Positions 55,097-64,000 of a DNA stretch of 64,000 bases are shown here, in pieces (within the stretch, counting starts at the first letter, position 1; the number at the start of each line of letters is the position of its first letter). This DNA comes from Woeseia sp. (GTDB lineage Bacteria > Pseudomonadota > Gammaproteobacteria > Steroidobacterales > Woeseiaceae). A program made the position numbers and the translations under genes. The notes beneath the pieces are model-generated. The model had not been told where the DNA came from and made no database searches. It saw nothing but the letters and a program-made list of their open reading frames with translations. The stretch is taken from contig JAJFKW010000004.1 in assembly GCA_021773015.1 (NCBI GenBank), positions 372,001-436,000 of the forward strand. The letters run 5' to 3'.

Positions 55097-56554
55097 CTAG
55101 TTGGTACCGCCCACAGTTAATTCATCGACTTTCAGCGTCGGTTGTCCGACACCAACCGGGACGCCCTGACCTTCTTTGCCGCAGGTGCCAACACCACGAT
55201 CGAACGCTAAATCGTTACCCACCATCGATATCTTCGACAATGAATCTGGCCCGTCGCCAATTAGCATCGCACCCTTTACCGGGGTCGTTACTTTGCCATT
55301 TTCTATCAAGTACGCTTCGCTTGCCGAAAACACGAATTTTCCGGACGTAATATCAACCTGGCCGCCACCAAAATTGGGCGCGTAAAGTCCCTGCTTGACG
55401 GAGCTAATAATTTCGCCGGGATCATGCGGCCCAGGCAACATGTAGGTGTTGGTCATGCGCGGCAAAGGCATGTGCGCGTAAGATTCGCGCCGTCCGTTTC
55501 CAGTTGGCGCGACGCCCATAAGACGCGCATTGAGCTTGTCCTGCATGTAGCCGCGCAAAATGCCATTTTCGACCAACACGTTGTATTGACTGGGCGTGCC
55601 TTCGTCGTCGATCGAGAGCGAACCACGTCGATCAGGTAATGTGCCGTCGTCAACAATCGTACAGTGCTCTGAAGCGATTTTTTGGCCGACCATACCCGTA
55701 AATGCTGAGGTTCCCTTGCGATTAAAGTCACCTTCCAAACCGTGACCGATGGCTTCGTGCAATAGAATTCCTGGCCACCCGTTACCAAGCACAACAGGCA
55801 TGGTGCCTGCTGGGGCCGGCACCGCTTCCAATTGAACACGCGCTTGACGAACCGCTTCCATTGCCAACTCGCCGGGCAAATCGCTGCCAACAAACAACTC
55901 TAATCCAGTTCGCGAACCGGCGCCCGCATAGCCCTGTTCGATGCGGCCATTTTCTTCCAAAATTACGCTAACATTCATGCGCACTAGCGGCCTTACGTCC
56001 GCCGCCAAGGTGCCGTCTGCTGCCGCGATCAAAATCATATCCTGCACGCTACTGAGGCTAATCATGACCTGCGATATTCGTTTGTCCAGGGCGCGTACTT
56101 TGCTGTCTACGTCGGCTAGTAATGCTGTTTTTTCCGCATCGGATATGCTGGTCGTTGGATCAACAGCGGCGTACAACGGTTTAACTTGCGTTGTCGCTGC
56201 TATTTTTACCGCTTGTGCGTCTCCCTGACGAGAAATTGCACGGGCCGCTGAGGCGGCGCGCTCGAGCGACGGCAGGAGCAATTCGTCTGAATACGCGAAT
56301 CCGGTTTTCTCGCCACTGACCGCTCTGACACCGACGCCTTGATCCAGGCTAAAGCTACCCTCCTTTAACTTTCCGTCCTCAACAGACCAACTCTCCTGTC
56401 GGCTGACCTGAAAATACAAATCGGCCGCATCGACGTCACGAAGATTGATCGAGCCCAGTGCACTATTGAGATGACGTTCCTCGAGGCCGGCCGGTGCCAG
56501 GACCTCCGCCATTACGTTTTCAATCGAGCGATCGGAGCTAGTGTGCTGTGTCAA
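55097..56554 (-). CDS. tldD: metalloprotease TldD
   Basis: Catalytic partner of PmbA (TldE). The zinc motif is [11 protein letters not shown] (HExxxH), followed by [18 protein letters not shown]. The N-terminal part [20 protein letters not shown] and the C-terminal [20 protein letters not shown] with [20 protein letters not shown] are typical. 485 residues. It lies 85 bases after yhdP. The order rng-yhdP-tldD is conserved in gammaproteobacteria. Confidence 0.96.
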   Translation of the reverse strand: MTQHTSSDRSIENVMAEVLAPAGLEERHLNSALGSINLRDVDAADLYFQVSRQESWSVEDGKLKEGSFSLDQGVGVRAVSGEKTGFAYSDELLLPSLERAASAARAISRQGDAQAVKIAATTQVKPLYAAVDPTTSISDAEKTALLADVDSKVRALDKRISQVMISLSSVQDMILIAAADGTLAADVRPLVRMNVSVILEENGRIEQGYAGAGSRTGLELFVGSDLPGELAMEAVRQARVQLEAVPAPAGTMPVVLGNGWPGILLHEAIGHGLEGDFNRKGTSAFTGMVGQKIASEHCTIVDDGTLPDRRGSLSIDDEGTPSQYNVLVENGILRGYMQDKLNARLMGVAPTGNGRRESYAHMPLPRMTNTYMLPGPHDPGEIISSVKQGLYAPNFGGGQVDITSGKFVFSASEAYLIENGKVTTPVKGAMLIGDGPDSLSKISMVGNDLAFDRGVGTCGKEGQGVPVGVGQPTLKVDELTVGGTN

Positions 56555-56639
56555 CGTGGGTGGCCTATGTTATATGTCGAATTCGGCGACGATGTTGCCC
56601 GTCAGCAACGCAATTTGCCAGCAATTTCGGCATCGCCGG

Positions 56640-59600
56640 TTATTCACCCGGTTCGATGCAGCCCGCAGAAAGGCTATTTTGGTCAAACCGATCAAATTTA
56701 ACGGTATCAATCGATGGGTCATCCCAGGATCCGTCAATTCCATAGTAAACTTGTCCAACGCCCTGTAGCGGCTTTTTAAAAATCTGCGAAAAAATCAGCA
56801 ATGCGGCGGCCACTTGTGGGCCAGCGACCAGACCGCCCACAATCGGCAGTGTATTGCCAACATTTGCGCTTACTACCGCCGTTTGCTCGTAGTCACGAGT
56901 TGTAAGCCCCGCACGACCGACAATACCGATGTCCGCAGCGGGCCCCTCCAGAGACAGGTCACAGGTGTAGGCTTGTCCGTTTTCAATACGGAAACTGCCA
57001 GAGATTTGGTCGAAACCAAGGCCTTTGTCGAACACGTCACGAAAATCGAGTGACAAACGCCGCGGCAGAGCAACCACACTCATCAATCCAAATACTCGGC
57101 CCGCACCGGGTTTGACGTCATCGAGTTGACCCTTGCCGAGTCGCAATGCAATCTCGCCGTCAGCGGCCGCCAGGAAATCCTCGCGAGGACCGCCTGGCCA
57201 GACCAAGTCTAGATCAATTTGCAGATCATCGCCTTTGATTCCCGGCTCATATTTTAGTCGTGACATGGTTTTACGTATGTCCTTACTGACCAGTGACACA
57301 TCCAAGTGTGTGCGTTGCCCCGTCTCTGACGAAGAATCGGCCAACCAGCTTGCAGAACCCACGACGGTGAATGTCGGGTCCGCAGTGGCAAGTAATGTCG
57401 AGCGCAACCCGGTCTCCGTTGTTTCAAATTCCGCTGTTAACGTCCCTAACGCTCGTTCGCCCAGCGAGAACTCTTCCGCGCGCACGGATATTGCGGGCGC
57501 TTTTCGCGGATCCGCAAATGTTGCCTCGGAATCGACATCGAGGTTTGGCTCCGAACTGCCAGGGAGCAACAGTGTTTCCATATCGGCAATCAACGTGCGC
57601 CCACTCGAAAAATCGTACGGCACCGTCAGCGAGCCGCTGATCAGCGCACCGCTTATGCTAACCAACCAATCTTCTGCGCTGCGATGCACGACGACGTCGT
57701 GATCTACAAGGTCCTGGCCTATGATACTGAGGCTCCCGATACTCACGTCAATAGACCGTATTCGATCAACAACACCGCTTTTTTCAGATTGCCCGCGTGA
57801 AAGGGCTAGCCAGTCTTCGAAACGAATTTCATCGATTGCCCCGATAATGTGTAGGCCGCGGGTCTCTGGTATCGAGGGCTCGTTACCGCCGATTGCTAAT
57901 GTTCCACGATCGAAATCCCAACCCAAGTCGAGATCTTTGAGAATCGATGCGGACCAAGCGAATTGGTCGCCAAGTTTGCCTATGCCGTCAACTCGACCAA
58001 CTTCTGGAAACTGCAATTCCAACAACAGTGGCTGTATGGTCTCCGCCGTTTTCAACAGCGGCGTTGGCAAACTGATATACATACCTTCGAGATTGGAATT
58101 AACAATCAATTGCAGTGTCGCGGGCTCAGCTTCGCCAGACCTCGGAAACTGCAAACTCGCGTTGTATTGACTGCTACCGCCTAGAATACCCTGTAACGCA
58201 GGGGCCAACTCCGCGATCAGCGCATCACTGGTGATGGTTCCCTGCGCATCCGCGACGACGTTGTAACCGGGCAATGCGTCTCCGGCAGTGTGCAAATCGA
58301 TGTTAATTTGCTCGCCCAGGAAGGTAGCGAACAGCGACTCCGAATTGATTTCATCGCGTGACACCTCAACGATGCCGTTAAGCTCCGTGAGCGCGGGCGT
58401 AAAACCGTCCATCGTCAGTGTCCCGCCGTTGGTCTGAATTCTGGTGACAAAGTCGTACTGGTCTGGCTCCGCTATCGGAAAAGTCATTTCCAGATTGAAC
58501 GATGCATCTCCACTCACGGTAATCAAGTCAAGATGTTCACCAAAAACGTTCGCAATGGGGCTACCGCGGACAAAATCCTGAATTGTCAGTAGGCTGCCCG
58601 TTGCAAACGCATCAATGGTCAGTATCGGCTTGCGCAAATCCGCAATTTCGATTTTCGCGTTTACGACACTATTTCCTGCATTGCCAGAAGTATTCCTGTT
58701 GGAATACAAGCGCGCACCATCAACAAAGACATCTAAAGTCATGTTGCGTACATCAGGCCATTGCGCGTTGTAGCGCAATGTTGTGTTCTCGAGCCTCGCC
58801 TGCGCCTTAAACACACCCTCCCCATTGTCGAACGGAAACTTGTCCAGCGGCCCGGTCAGCTGAAAACTACCTTTAGGCACGTCTCCCGACACCAAAGCCA
58901 AATCCAACCAGCGGTACAGGCGGGGTTTAACAACTTTGCTCGGCAAATATCGTTTGACTTGGGCAACGTCGTTTAGACTCCAGTCACTTCGCAGGTCAAC
59001 GACTGGCGAGCCGTCATCGATAGGTAAACTTATTTGTAAGCTGCTTTCGCTGTCGAGATCGGCGTTGCGGATTCGTATACTGTCCGAAAGAATGATCGTC
59101 CCTGAGCTGTTGCGCCGCCAAATTACGGTGCCGATCGCGTCATCGAACGCTATCGGTTCGGGTAGCTGAGATTGCAGGTCAACAATCAATCCTGACGAAT
59201 TCAACTCCAAGCGACCGCCCGAGTTATCCATTCTTATAATGCCGCTTAATTCGCGAAATCCCGGATAGTCGTCTACTGCAGCGAGGCCGGCACCGAGCAT
59301 CTCCGCAGACACATCGTACTGCGGACTATCGGTCGTTAGGTCCAGCAAGCCCAACCGCAAATCCTGCAGTACACCAGAGGGCGAAAATTTGGCCAATTGG
59401 TCTCGAATGTTCTGCGGCATCCATTCTTGGAAATAACCAAAATCGTCGAGGTTAAGATACGACGCAGTTACGGAAAACGCCTGCACCTCGCCTTCGCCAT
59501 CCTCACTAACCTGAACACCGAATGACGATGGTGGCCAATCACTTTCTACCGTCGACAATTCGAATTTTGACGCCGCGACCAACCAACCGCTGGTATCTCT

Positions 59601-60506
59601 TGAGTATTCGATTCTCCCCTGCACATCGACCGCAGAACGAACCAAGGGATCGCCACCCTGAAAATTGTTAATGACGAAGTCCGCCGTTGCATGGTCAAAA
59701 CCGTTCGCGGAGTAGCGAACTGATCCGCTCAGATCCAGCATTCCAGTTTGCAGTTCGGGCACTGCAATCTGCTCTCCTGTCAACTCCCGCCAAGCTGGCA
59801 AATTCAAGCCATTCGCCTCGACGAATATTTGCCACGAGTCATCTGCATCGTTCAGATCGGTTTGACTAGCTCCTATCCGTATTCGCTGTCCCATGTCCAA
59901 GGGCAACTCCACAACGGCGTCCAGTTGCGACCGAGCGTCGCTACGTGTCATCTCGAGCTCGACAATCGAAAACGACAACATATCGCTGCTGTCCGGCAGC
60001 AAATAATTAACTGTAACGTCTTCAGCAACGACGATTACATTTTCGCTCTGATTGGAATCCATGCCTGGACGACTAATAATTTGATCTGCCGGAATTCCTT
60101 GAACTAACCAACCGTCATTTTCGCTATGCTGAATTGTAATCTCGGTACCGCTAAATTCTATGCGGTCGACCACGAATTCACGATCCCGTAGCAACCGCAG
60201 CAAACTGACACCGACACTCACTTCAGCCACAGATAGCAGACTCGGCGATTCGCTGCTCGCGGATAGATTGGCTTGGTCGAACGAAAGTTCAGGGCCGCTC
60301 AACCGCCACCGTGCCCGCATATCCGAAAATTCGACTTGCATACCAATCGCTGCATTGGCCCAGGCTTTTATCTCGTTCTGGTATTCCGGCAGTTGCGGCA
60401 ACAGCAATCGAAATAGGCCCACCGCGACGGCCAGCAAAATAACAATCGCAGCACTGAAATAGACAAGTGCTTTTGCAATCTTTCTGATGATGTTGCGAAT
60501 TGTCAT
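56640..60506 (-). CDS. yhdP: YhdP family AsmA-like envelope lipid-transport protein
   Basis: A 1288-residue protein with one N-terminal transmembrane helix (residues 12-34, ALVYFSAAIVILLAVAVGLF) and a very long periplasmic beta-rich body. It belongs to the AsmA-like bridge proteins (TamB, YdbH, YhdP) that carry phospholipids to the outer membrane. The DUF3971-like core starts around residue 70. The C-terminal AsmA_2-like part includes GRVFGLMSVVALPRRLSLDF and GPAADIGIVGRAGLTTRDYE. The length is typical of YhdP. It follows rng by 17 bases. Confidence 0.92.
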   Translation of the reverse strand: MTIRNIIRKIAKALVYFSAAIVILLAVAVGLFRLLLPQLPEYQNEIKAWANAAIGMQVEFSDMRARWRLSGPELSFDQANLSASSESPSLLSVAEVSVGVSLLRLLRDREFVVDRIEFSGTEITIQHSENDGWLVQGIPADQIISRPGMDSNQSENVIVVAEDVTVNYLLPDSSDMLSFSIVELEMTRSDARSQLDAVVELPLDMGQRIRIGASQTDLNDADDSWQIFVEANGLNLPAWRELTGEQIAVPELQTGMLDLSGSVRYSANGFDHATADFVINNFQGGDPLVRSAVDVQGRIEYSRDTSGWLVAASKFELSTVESDWPPSSFGVQVSEDGEGEVQAFSVTASYLNLDDFGYFQEWMPQNIRDQLAKFSPSGVLQDLRLGLLDLTTDSPQYDVSAEMLGAGLAAVDDYPGFRELSGIIRMDNSGGRLELNSSGLIVDLQSQLPEPIAFDDAIGTVIWRRNSSGTIILSDSIRIRNADLDSESSLQISLPIDDGSPVVDLRSDWSLNDVAQVKRYLPSKVVKPRLYRWLDLALVSGDVPKGSFQLTGPLDKFPFDNGEGVFKAQARLENTTLRYNAQWPDVRNMTLDVFVDGARLYSNRNTSGNAGNSVVNAKIEIADLRKPILTIDAFATGSLLTIQDFVRGSPIANVFGEHLDLITVSGDASFNLEMTFPIAEPDQYDFVTRIQTNGGTLTMDGFTPALTELNGIVEVSRDEINSESLFATFLGEQINIDLHTAGDALPGYNVVADAQGTITSDALIAELAPALQGILGGSSQYNASLQFPRSGEAEPATLQLIVNSNLEGMYISLPTPLLKTAETIQPLLLELQFPEVGRVDGIGKLGDQFAWSASILKDLDLGWDFDRGTLAIGGNEPSIPETRGLHIIGAIDEIRFEDWLALSRGQSEKSGVVDRIRSIDVSIGSLSIIGQDLVDHDVVVHRSAEDWLVSISGALISGSLTVPYDFSSGRTLIADMETLLLPGSSEPNLDVDSEATFADPRKAPAISVRAEEFSLGERALGTLTAEFETTETGLRSTLLATADPTFTVVGSASWLADSSSETGQRTHLDVSLVSKDIRKTMSRLKYEPGIKGDDLQIDLDLVWPGGPREDFLAAADGEIALRLGKGQLDDVKPGAGRVFGLMSVVALPRRLSLDFRDVFDKGLGFDQISGSFRIENGQAYTCDLSLEGPAADIGIVGRAGLTTRDYEQTAVVSANVGNTLPIVGGLVAGPQVAAALLIFSQIFKKPLQGVGQVYYGIDGSWDDPSIDTVKFDRFDQNSLSAGCIEPGE

Positions 60507-60523
60507 CGGTCTATCATGCCCGC

Positions 60524-62011
60524 TCAGATCAATACGACGTCGAATTGATCTTGTAAATATAACGATTCCGGTTGCAGCCGGATCGGTTTACCCAACTGCT
60601 GCTCGAGTTCGACAAGGCCGTTCGACTCTTCGTCAAGCAGCAATTCGATGACATCCTGGTGGGCCAACACCAATAGCTCGTCAAATTCAAATTGCCGATG
60701 CTGTCGAATTACCTCACGAAAAATTTCGAAGCATACCGTTTCGACATTCATCAAAAATCCACGACCGTCACAGTTGCTGCAGTCGTCACACAAAATGTGT
60801 TGCAGGCTTTCGCGACTGCGCTTGCGGGTCATCTCAACCAGGCCCAAAGGCGATACTGGTGAAATATTGTGCTTCGCATGGTCGCGCGCCAATGATCGTT
60901 CCAACACTTGCATTACCTGCAGTCGATGATCTTCGACCTCCATATCAATAAAATCGATGATGATGATGCCGCCGAGATTGCGCAAGCGAAGCTGTCGCGC
61001 GATCGCCACTGCGGCTTCCAAATTTGTTTTGTAAATTGTTTCTTCCAGATTCCGATGACCGACGTATGCACCGGTATTAACGTCGATAGTCGTCATTGCC
61101 TCAGTCTGGTCAAAAATGACATAACCGCCCGACTTCAATGGAATCGATCGGTCCAGAGATTTCTTGATCTCGTCTTCGGTGCCATGCAAATCAAAAATCG
61201 GTCGCCGCTTTTGATAGAACTCGACCTTGGGCTCAAGGTCCGGCAAAAAGCTTGCCGCAAACGACTTCATCCGTTCGAAGTCCTGCTCGGAATCAACCAA
61301 TATTTTCTCAACGTCGCTGGTCACCATATCTCGCATGATTCGAATCGGTAGAGACAAATCTTCATGGATTAGTGTTTTTACCTTACCGTTCCTGCACTGC
61401 ACCTGAACAACAGACCACAATTTACGCAAAAAGGTCAGATCTGCCTGCAAGGCTTCCGGAGACGCACCCTCAGCAGCGGTCCGTACGATGACACCGTCCG
61501 CTTCGGTGGATCCTTCGAGCAGCACCTCAAGCGAGTTGCGTAACCGGTCACGCTCTTGTTCATTCTCAATTCGCGACGAAATTCCGACGCTGGAGCCAGA
61601 CGGCAATAGCACCAAATAACGAGACGGCAGCGTAATGAAAGTCGATAACCGAGCACCCTTAGTCCCGAGCGGGTCCTTGACCACCTGCACCAGCACTTCG
61701 GCACCCTCTTGAACAAGCTCACGTATATCGCGATGAGTTTCGCTGGCGGTGTCGCTAACACGGCTATCGGCAATATCGGATGCATGCAAGAACGCCGTTC
61801 GCTCAAGTCCTATGTCCACAAATGCTGCTTGCATTCCCGGCAGGACGCGCGAAACCTTGCCTTTGTAAATATTGCTAGTCAGTCCGCGCCTTGCCGCGCG
61901 TTCTATATGGACCTCCTGCAAAATGCCATTTTCGAGCAGTGCTGCACGCACTTCCCGTGGCGTCACATTGACCAGTATTTCCTCACGCTGAGAGTCGTCG
62001 GTCATGTGCAA
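60524..62011 (-). CDS. rng: ribonuclease G
   Basis: Endoribonuclease of the RNase E/G family, maturing the 5' end of 16S rRNA. An N-terminal S1 domain (about residues 40-120, NIYKGKVSRVLPGMQAAFVD) is followed by the 5'-sensor and DNase I-like regions. Catalytic aspartates are in TIDVNTGAYVG and IIIDFIDME. The Zn-link is CDDCSNCDGRGF, here with C-x-x-C-x-x-C spacing. 495 residues, no RNase E-type C-terminal scaffold. The start (ATG 62011, or the ATG two codons on, 62005) overlaps the maf stop. Confidence 0.95.
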   Translation of the reverse strand: MHMTDDSQREEILVNVTPREVRAALLENGILQEVHIERAARRGLTSNIYKGKVSRVLPGMQAAFVDIGLERTAFLHASDIADSRVSDTASETHRDIRELVQEGAEVLVQVVKDPLGTKGARLSTFITLPSRYLVLLPSGSSVGISSRIENEQERDRLRNSLEVLLEGSTEADGVIVRTAAEGASPEALQADLTFLRKLWSVVQVQCRNGKVKTLIHEDLSLPIRIMRDMVTSDVEKILVDSEQDFERMKSFAASFLPDLEPKVEFYQKRRPIFDLHGTEDEIKKSLDRSIPLKSGGYVIFDQTEAMTTIDVNTGAYVGHRNLEETIYKTNLEAAVAIARQLRLRNLGGIIIIDFIDMEVEDHRLQVMQVLERSLARDHAKHNISPVSPLGLVEMTRKRSRESLQHILCDDCSNCDGRGFLMNVETVCFEIFREVIRQHRQFEFDELLVLAHQDVIELLLDEESNGLVELEQQLGKPIRLQPESLYLQDQFDVVLI

Positions 62012-62631
62012 TTGGACCCGTCAGCGGCAAATTCCGACAACACATTAATACCTGCCTTAGCAAGCAACTCAGACGTCTCGTAAATAGGCAAACCCATCAC
62101 ACCGCTATAACTGCCGGATATCGAATTCACAAACATGCCGCCTAGACCTTGGATCGCATAAGCTCCCGCCTTGTCATGCGGCTCTCCAGTTTGCCAGTAG
62201 CTGGCTACCTCGTCCCGACCGATGTCGCGAAATTGCACGCTAGTGATAGAAAGCGCGTGCCATATTGCCGCATTCTTTACGACAGACACCGCGGTCAAAA
62301 CTTGATGGGAACGGCCCGAAAGCGCTGTCAGCATAGCGCGCGCGTGATCTGCATTTGTGGGCTTGCCCAGTATTTGACCCTCCATGCAGACCGTCGTGTC
62401 AGACCCAATCGTCACACAATCCGGGCTAGCCGCCCGCGCCCCAGTTTGTGCCTTTTCTGCCGCCAATCTTTGTACCATGGTCTCTGCCGACTCCCCGGCC
62501 CGCGGCGTTTCATCAATATCCACGCCAGCGGCTGTAAATGTCAGTCCAAGCCCTTTCAATAATGCGACGCGTCGTGGCGACGCAGACGCCAGATGAATCC
62601 TGCCCGCGTATTTTTTTGATAAATCAGTCAC
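62002..62631 (-). CDS. maf: Maf-like nucleoside triphosphate pyrophosphatase (YhdE type)
   Basis: Hydrolyses non-canonical or pyrimidine nucleoside triphosphates (dTTP/UTP in the YhdE group). Motifs: LASASPRRVALLKGLGL, IGSDTTVCMEGQILGKP and DKAGAYAIQGLGGMFVNSIS. GTG 62631 is preferred: it gives 209 residues and overlaps the rlmH stop by eight bases. The frame is open to 62706, but the extra 25 residues lie inside rlmH and look unlike the family. Overlaps rng at its 3' end. Confidence 0.9.
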   Translation of the reverse strand: MTDLSKKYAGRIHLASASPRRVALLKGLGLTFTAAGVDIDETPRAGESAETMVQRLAAEKAQTGARAASPDCVTIGSDTTVCMEGQILGKPTNADHARAMLTALSGRSHQVLTAVSVVKNAAIWHALSITSVQFRDIGRDEVASYWQTGEPHDKAGAYAIQGLGGMFVNSISGSYSGVMGLPIYETSELLAKAGINVLSEFAADGSNCT

Positions 62632-63094
62632 GATGATAAGGATGGCTTTGGCCAATGCTCCAGGCCCGATATAGCTGTTCAGCAAAAAACACCCTCGCCA
62701 ATCCATGTGGCAACGTCATCGCTGACAACGACAAACAGAAATCGGCCCTGGCAAAGCATTCTTCACTAACACCGTCAGCGCCGCCCATAACGAAACAAAG
62801 ATCTCGACCAAGCGCCAGCCAACCGTCAAGTTTGGCCGCAAATTGCCGACTAGATGCCGCGGTACCGCGCTCGTCGAGTAATACAAAGCACTCCGATGTG
62901 CTGACACTTGCAAGGATTTTGCCGGCCTCCGCCGCAACCGCTGTCGCCACGCCGTCTCGTTTGTTTCTTCGTGCAGCCGACAGGCAGTCGAGTCTAAACT
63001 TCCAATGTCTCGGTAGACGACCAATGTAATCGTCGAACGCACTATCGACCCAACTTGGCTGCCGCTCACCGATCGCCAACATCCGAATATGCAT
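62624..63094 (-). CDS. rlmH: 23S rRNA (pseudouridine1915-N3)-methyltransferase RlmH
   Basis: SPOUT methyltransferase acting on pseudouridine 1915 of 23S rRNA in assembled ribosomes. Typical segments: LDERGTAASSRQFAAKL, FVMGGADGVSEECFARAD and SAMTLPHGLARVFFAEQLYR with the ending HPYHR. 156 residues. Lies 54 bases after rsfS. Confidence 0.96.
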   Translation of the reverse strand: MHIRMLAIGERQPSWVDSAFDDYIGRLPRHWKFRLDCLSAARRNKRDGVATAVAAEAGKILASVSTSECFVLLDERGTAASSRQFAAKLDGWLALGRDLCFVMGGADGVSEECFARADFCLSLSAMTLPHGLARVFFAEQLYRAWSIGQSHPYHRD

Positions 63095-63148
63095 GCTAAC
63101 AGCCCGTCAATTTTCGACGGAGACGTACCAGAGTCGTTACCAATGGCG

Positions 63149-63505
63149 TCACTGGTGATCTGTCGCGGCGATCTCGGTGACGGGCGACAACGACCAAAGC
63201 TTCTCCAAATTGTAGAATTCTCGAACTCTGGGCAACATGACATGCACCAGCACGTCTTGCAGATCCAAAAGAACCCACTCACTGCCGTCGGTGCCTTCAA
63301 TTCCACTCGGTTTGTGGCCTGACTCCCGTGACTTATCGGCAACCGTATCGGCGAGCGCCTTAACATGGCGATTCGAGGTACCGCTGGCCACGATCATGTA
63401 GTCGGTCACGGATGTCAGTTTTCTGACGTCGAGGATCACTATATCGAGCGCTTTTACGTCTTCCAAGACATCAATCACAAGCTTACTAAGACTGTCACTA
63501 TTCAT
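63149..63505 (-). CDS. rsfS: ribosomal silencing factor RsfS
   Basis: Binds L14 on the 50S subunit and blocks subunit joining in starvation. Pattern: VIDVLEDVKALDIVILDVRK, TDYMIVASGTSNRHVKALAD, then GSEWVLLDLQDVLVHVM and REFYNLEKLW. 118 residues. Between nadD (59 bases) and rlmH, the standard order. Confidence 0.96.
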   Translation of the reverse strand: MNSDSLSKLVIDVLEDVKALDIVILDVRKLTSVTDYMIVASGTSNRHVKALADTVADKSRESGHKPSGIEGTDGSEWVLLDLQDVLVHVMLPRVREFYNLEKLWSLSPVTEIAATDHQ

Positions 63506-63564
63506 TCATATACCTGATTTGTATAAATCCAATTCGCATCGTACCCATTTCGCCGGACTGCCGA

Positions 63565-64000
63565 TTATTTGCGCGGCTTGTCAGTGCCAGCATAGCAACC
63601 GCTCTGATTGATAACCTCACGAACCGCGTTGGGCGTCAAAAACCTTGGGTCTCTGCCACCGGCAACAAGATCACGGATGTCGGTGGAAGATATTTCAAGT
63701 TGCGTTACATCGTGTATGACTATCTTGCCCGCCAGCGATTCATGAAGATCGTTAATTCGATGGGTGCCACGCTCAGTCAACAATTCGCCTAGCGGCCCCA
63801 TATCTGGTGCTCGCCACCCGGGTCGATGCGCCACAACGACATGCGCGAGCTCAAGAATCTCACGCCATTGCCGCCAACGGGTTAAACCGAGAAACGCATC
63901 CATACCGACAATCAAACCAAGCGGGCGTTCCGGGTAATCTGCCCGCAATGTGCTCAGGGTGTCCACGGAGTAGGATGGGCCCTGGCGTTTGAGCTCACGG
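63565..64000 (-). CDS. nadD: nicotinate-nucleotide adenylyltransferase NadD, 5' end outside the window
   Basis: Adenylates nicotinate mononucleotide in NAD synthesis. Only the C-terminal 145 or so residues are seen; the frame is open to the last base of the window. Upstream of the GTG at 63966 the codons read ELKRQGPSYSVDTL, the conserved NadD segment, so the GTG is internal. GLIVGMDAFLGLTRWRQW and the ISSTDIRDLV motif (the ISxT/S-x-x-R ATP-binding signature) confirm the call. Confidence 0.93.
   Translation of the reverse strand, partial: RELKRQGPSYSVDTLSTLRADYPERPLGLIVGMDAFLGLTRWRQWREILELAHVVVAHRPGWRAPDMGPLGELLTERGTHRINDLHESLAGKIVIHDVTQLEISSTDIRDLVAGGRDPRFLTPNAVREVINQSGCYAGTDKPRK

Overview
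The window is a dense, mostly housekeeping stretch of a gammaproteobacterial chromosome. The evidence is the gene set and its order. It includes lptD-surA-pdxA-rsmA-apaG-apaH; the zapA / 6S RNA / fau block back to back with ygfB-pepP-ubiH-ubiI and the glycine cleavage genes (the same neighbourhood as in Escherichia coli); rplM-rpsI; purE-purK; tldD / pmbA; and nadD-rsfS-rlmH-maf-rng-yhdP. AmgK-MurU cell-wall recycling, Coq7 in place of UbiF, a Vfr-type CRP and a split GcvPA/GcvPB point away from Enterobacterales. They suggest a free-living, aerobic, probably marine or sediment lineage (Woeseiales, Chromatiales or Xanthomonadales-like). That placement is inference; species cannot be read from this sequence. 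No phage, IS element, plasmid function or CRISPR array is visible.

Layout. 1-3.2 kb: 3' part of a putative metalloprotease gene, a PBP5-type carboxypeptidase, ybeD and lipB. 3.2-4.8 kb (minus): murU-amgK. 4.9-13.0 kb (plus): the lptD operon, preceded by a sigma-E-like promoter and followed by kynU. 13.0-15.1 kb (minus): lgt-thyA-folA. 15.2-17.3 kb: a YyaL-type thioredoxin-fold protein. 17.4-23.2 kb (minus): accessory-looking exported and membrane proteins (MAPEG protein, small membrane protein, subclass B3 metallo-beta-lactamase, M23 peptidase, and a 936-residue tandem HtrA protease resembling fungal Nma111). 23.4-28.6 kb (minus): gcvT-gcvH-gcvPA-tpx-gcvPB behind a tandem glycine riboswitch. 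28.6-33 kb: a DUF885 protein and an ATP-grasp / inactive transglutaminase-7TM pair. 33-37.5 kb (minus): ubiI-like, ubiH, pepP and ygfB. 37.5-39.1 kb (plus): a ZapB-like coiled coil, zapA, 6S RNA and fau.

39.4-40.7 kb: a histone-H1-like lysine-rich protein, rpiA, tRNA-Gln(CUG) and a degenerate tRNA-Gln relic. 40.9-46.0 kb: rplM-rpsI, a DUF481 protein, coq7, crp, rpe and djlA. 46.1-54.4 kb: purC, a BtuF-like binding protein without a signal peptide, yihY, pmbA, yjgA, purE-purK, an AAA+ ATPase fused to FHA, and a small membrane protein. 54.5-55.1 kb: a mainly non-coding gap with a possible small ORF and a strong hairpin. 55.1-64 kb (minus): nadD (cut by the window edge)-rsfS-rlmH-maf-rng-yhdP-tldD.

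Functional themes are envelope biogenesis and quality control (LptD, SurA, Lgt, YhdP, PBP5, AmgK/MurU, the HtrA tandem, M23), one-carbon and folate metabolism (glycine cleavage, FolA, ThyA, Fau), ubiquinone synthesis (UbiH, UbiI-like, Coq7) and purine synthesis. The most unusual items are the tandem HtrA protease, the B3 beta-lactamase next to it, a Tpx that has lost its resolving cysteine inside the glycine cleavage operon, the AAA-FHA fusion, the ATP-grasp / inactive transglutaminase pair, and the tRNA relic hairpin.
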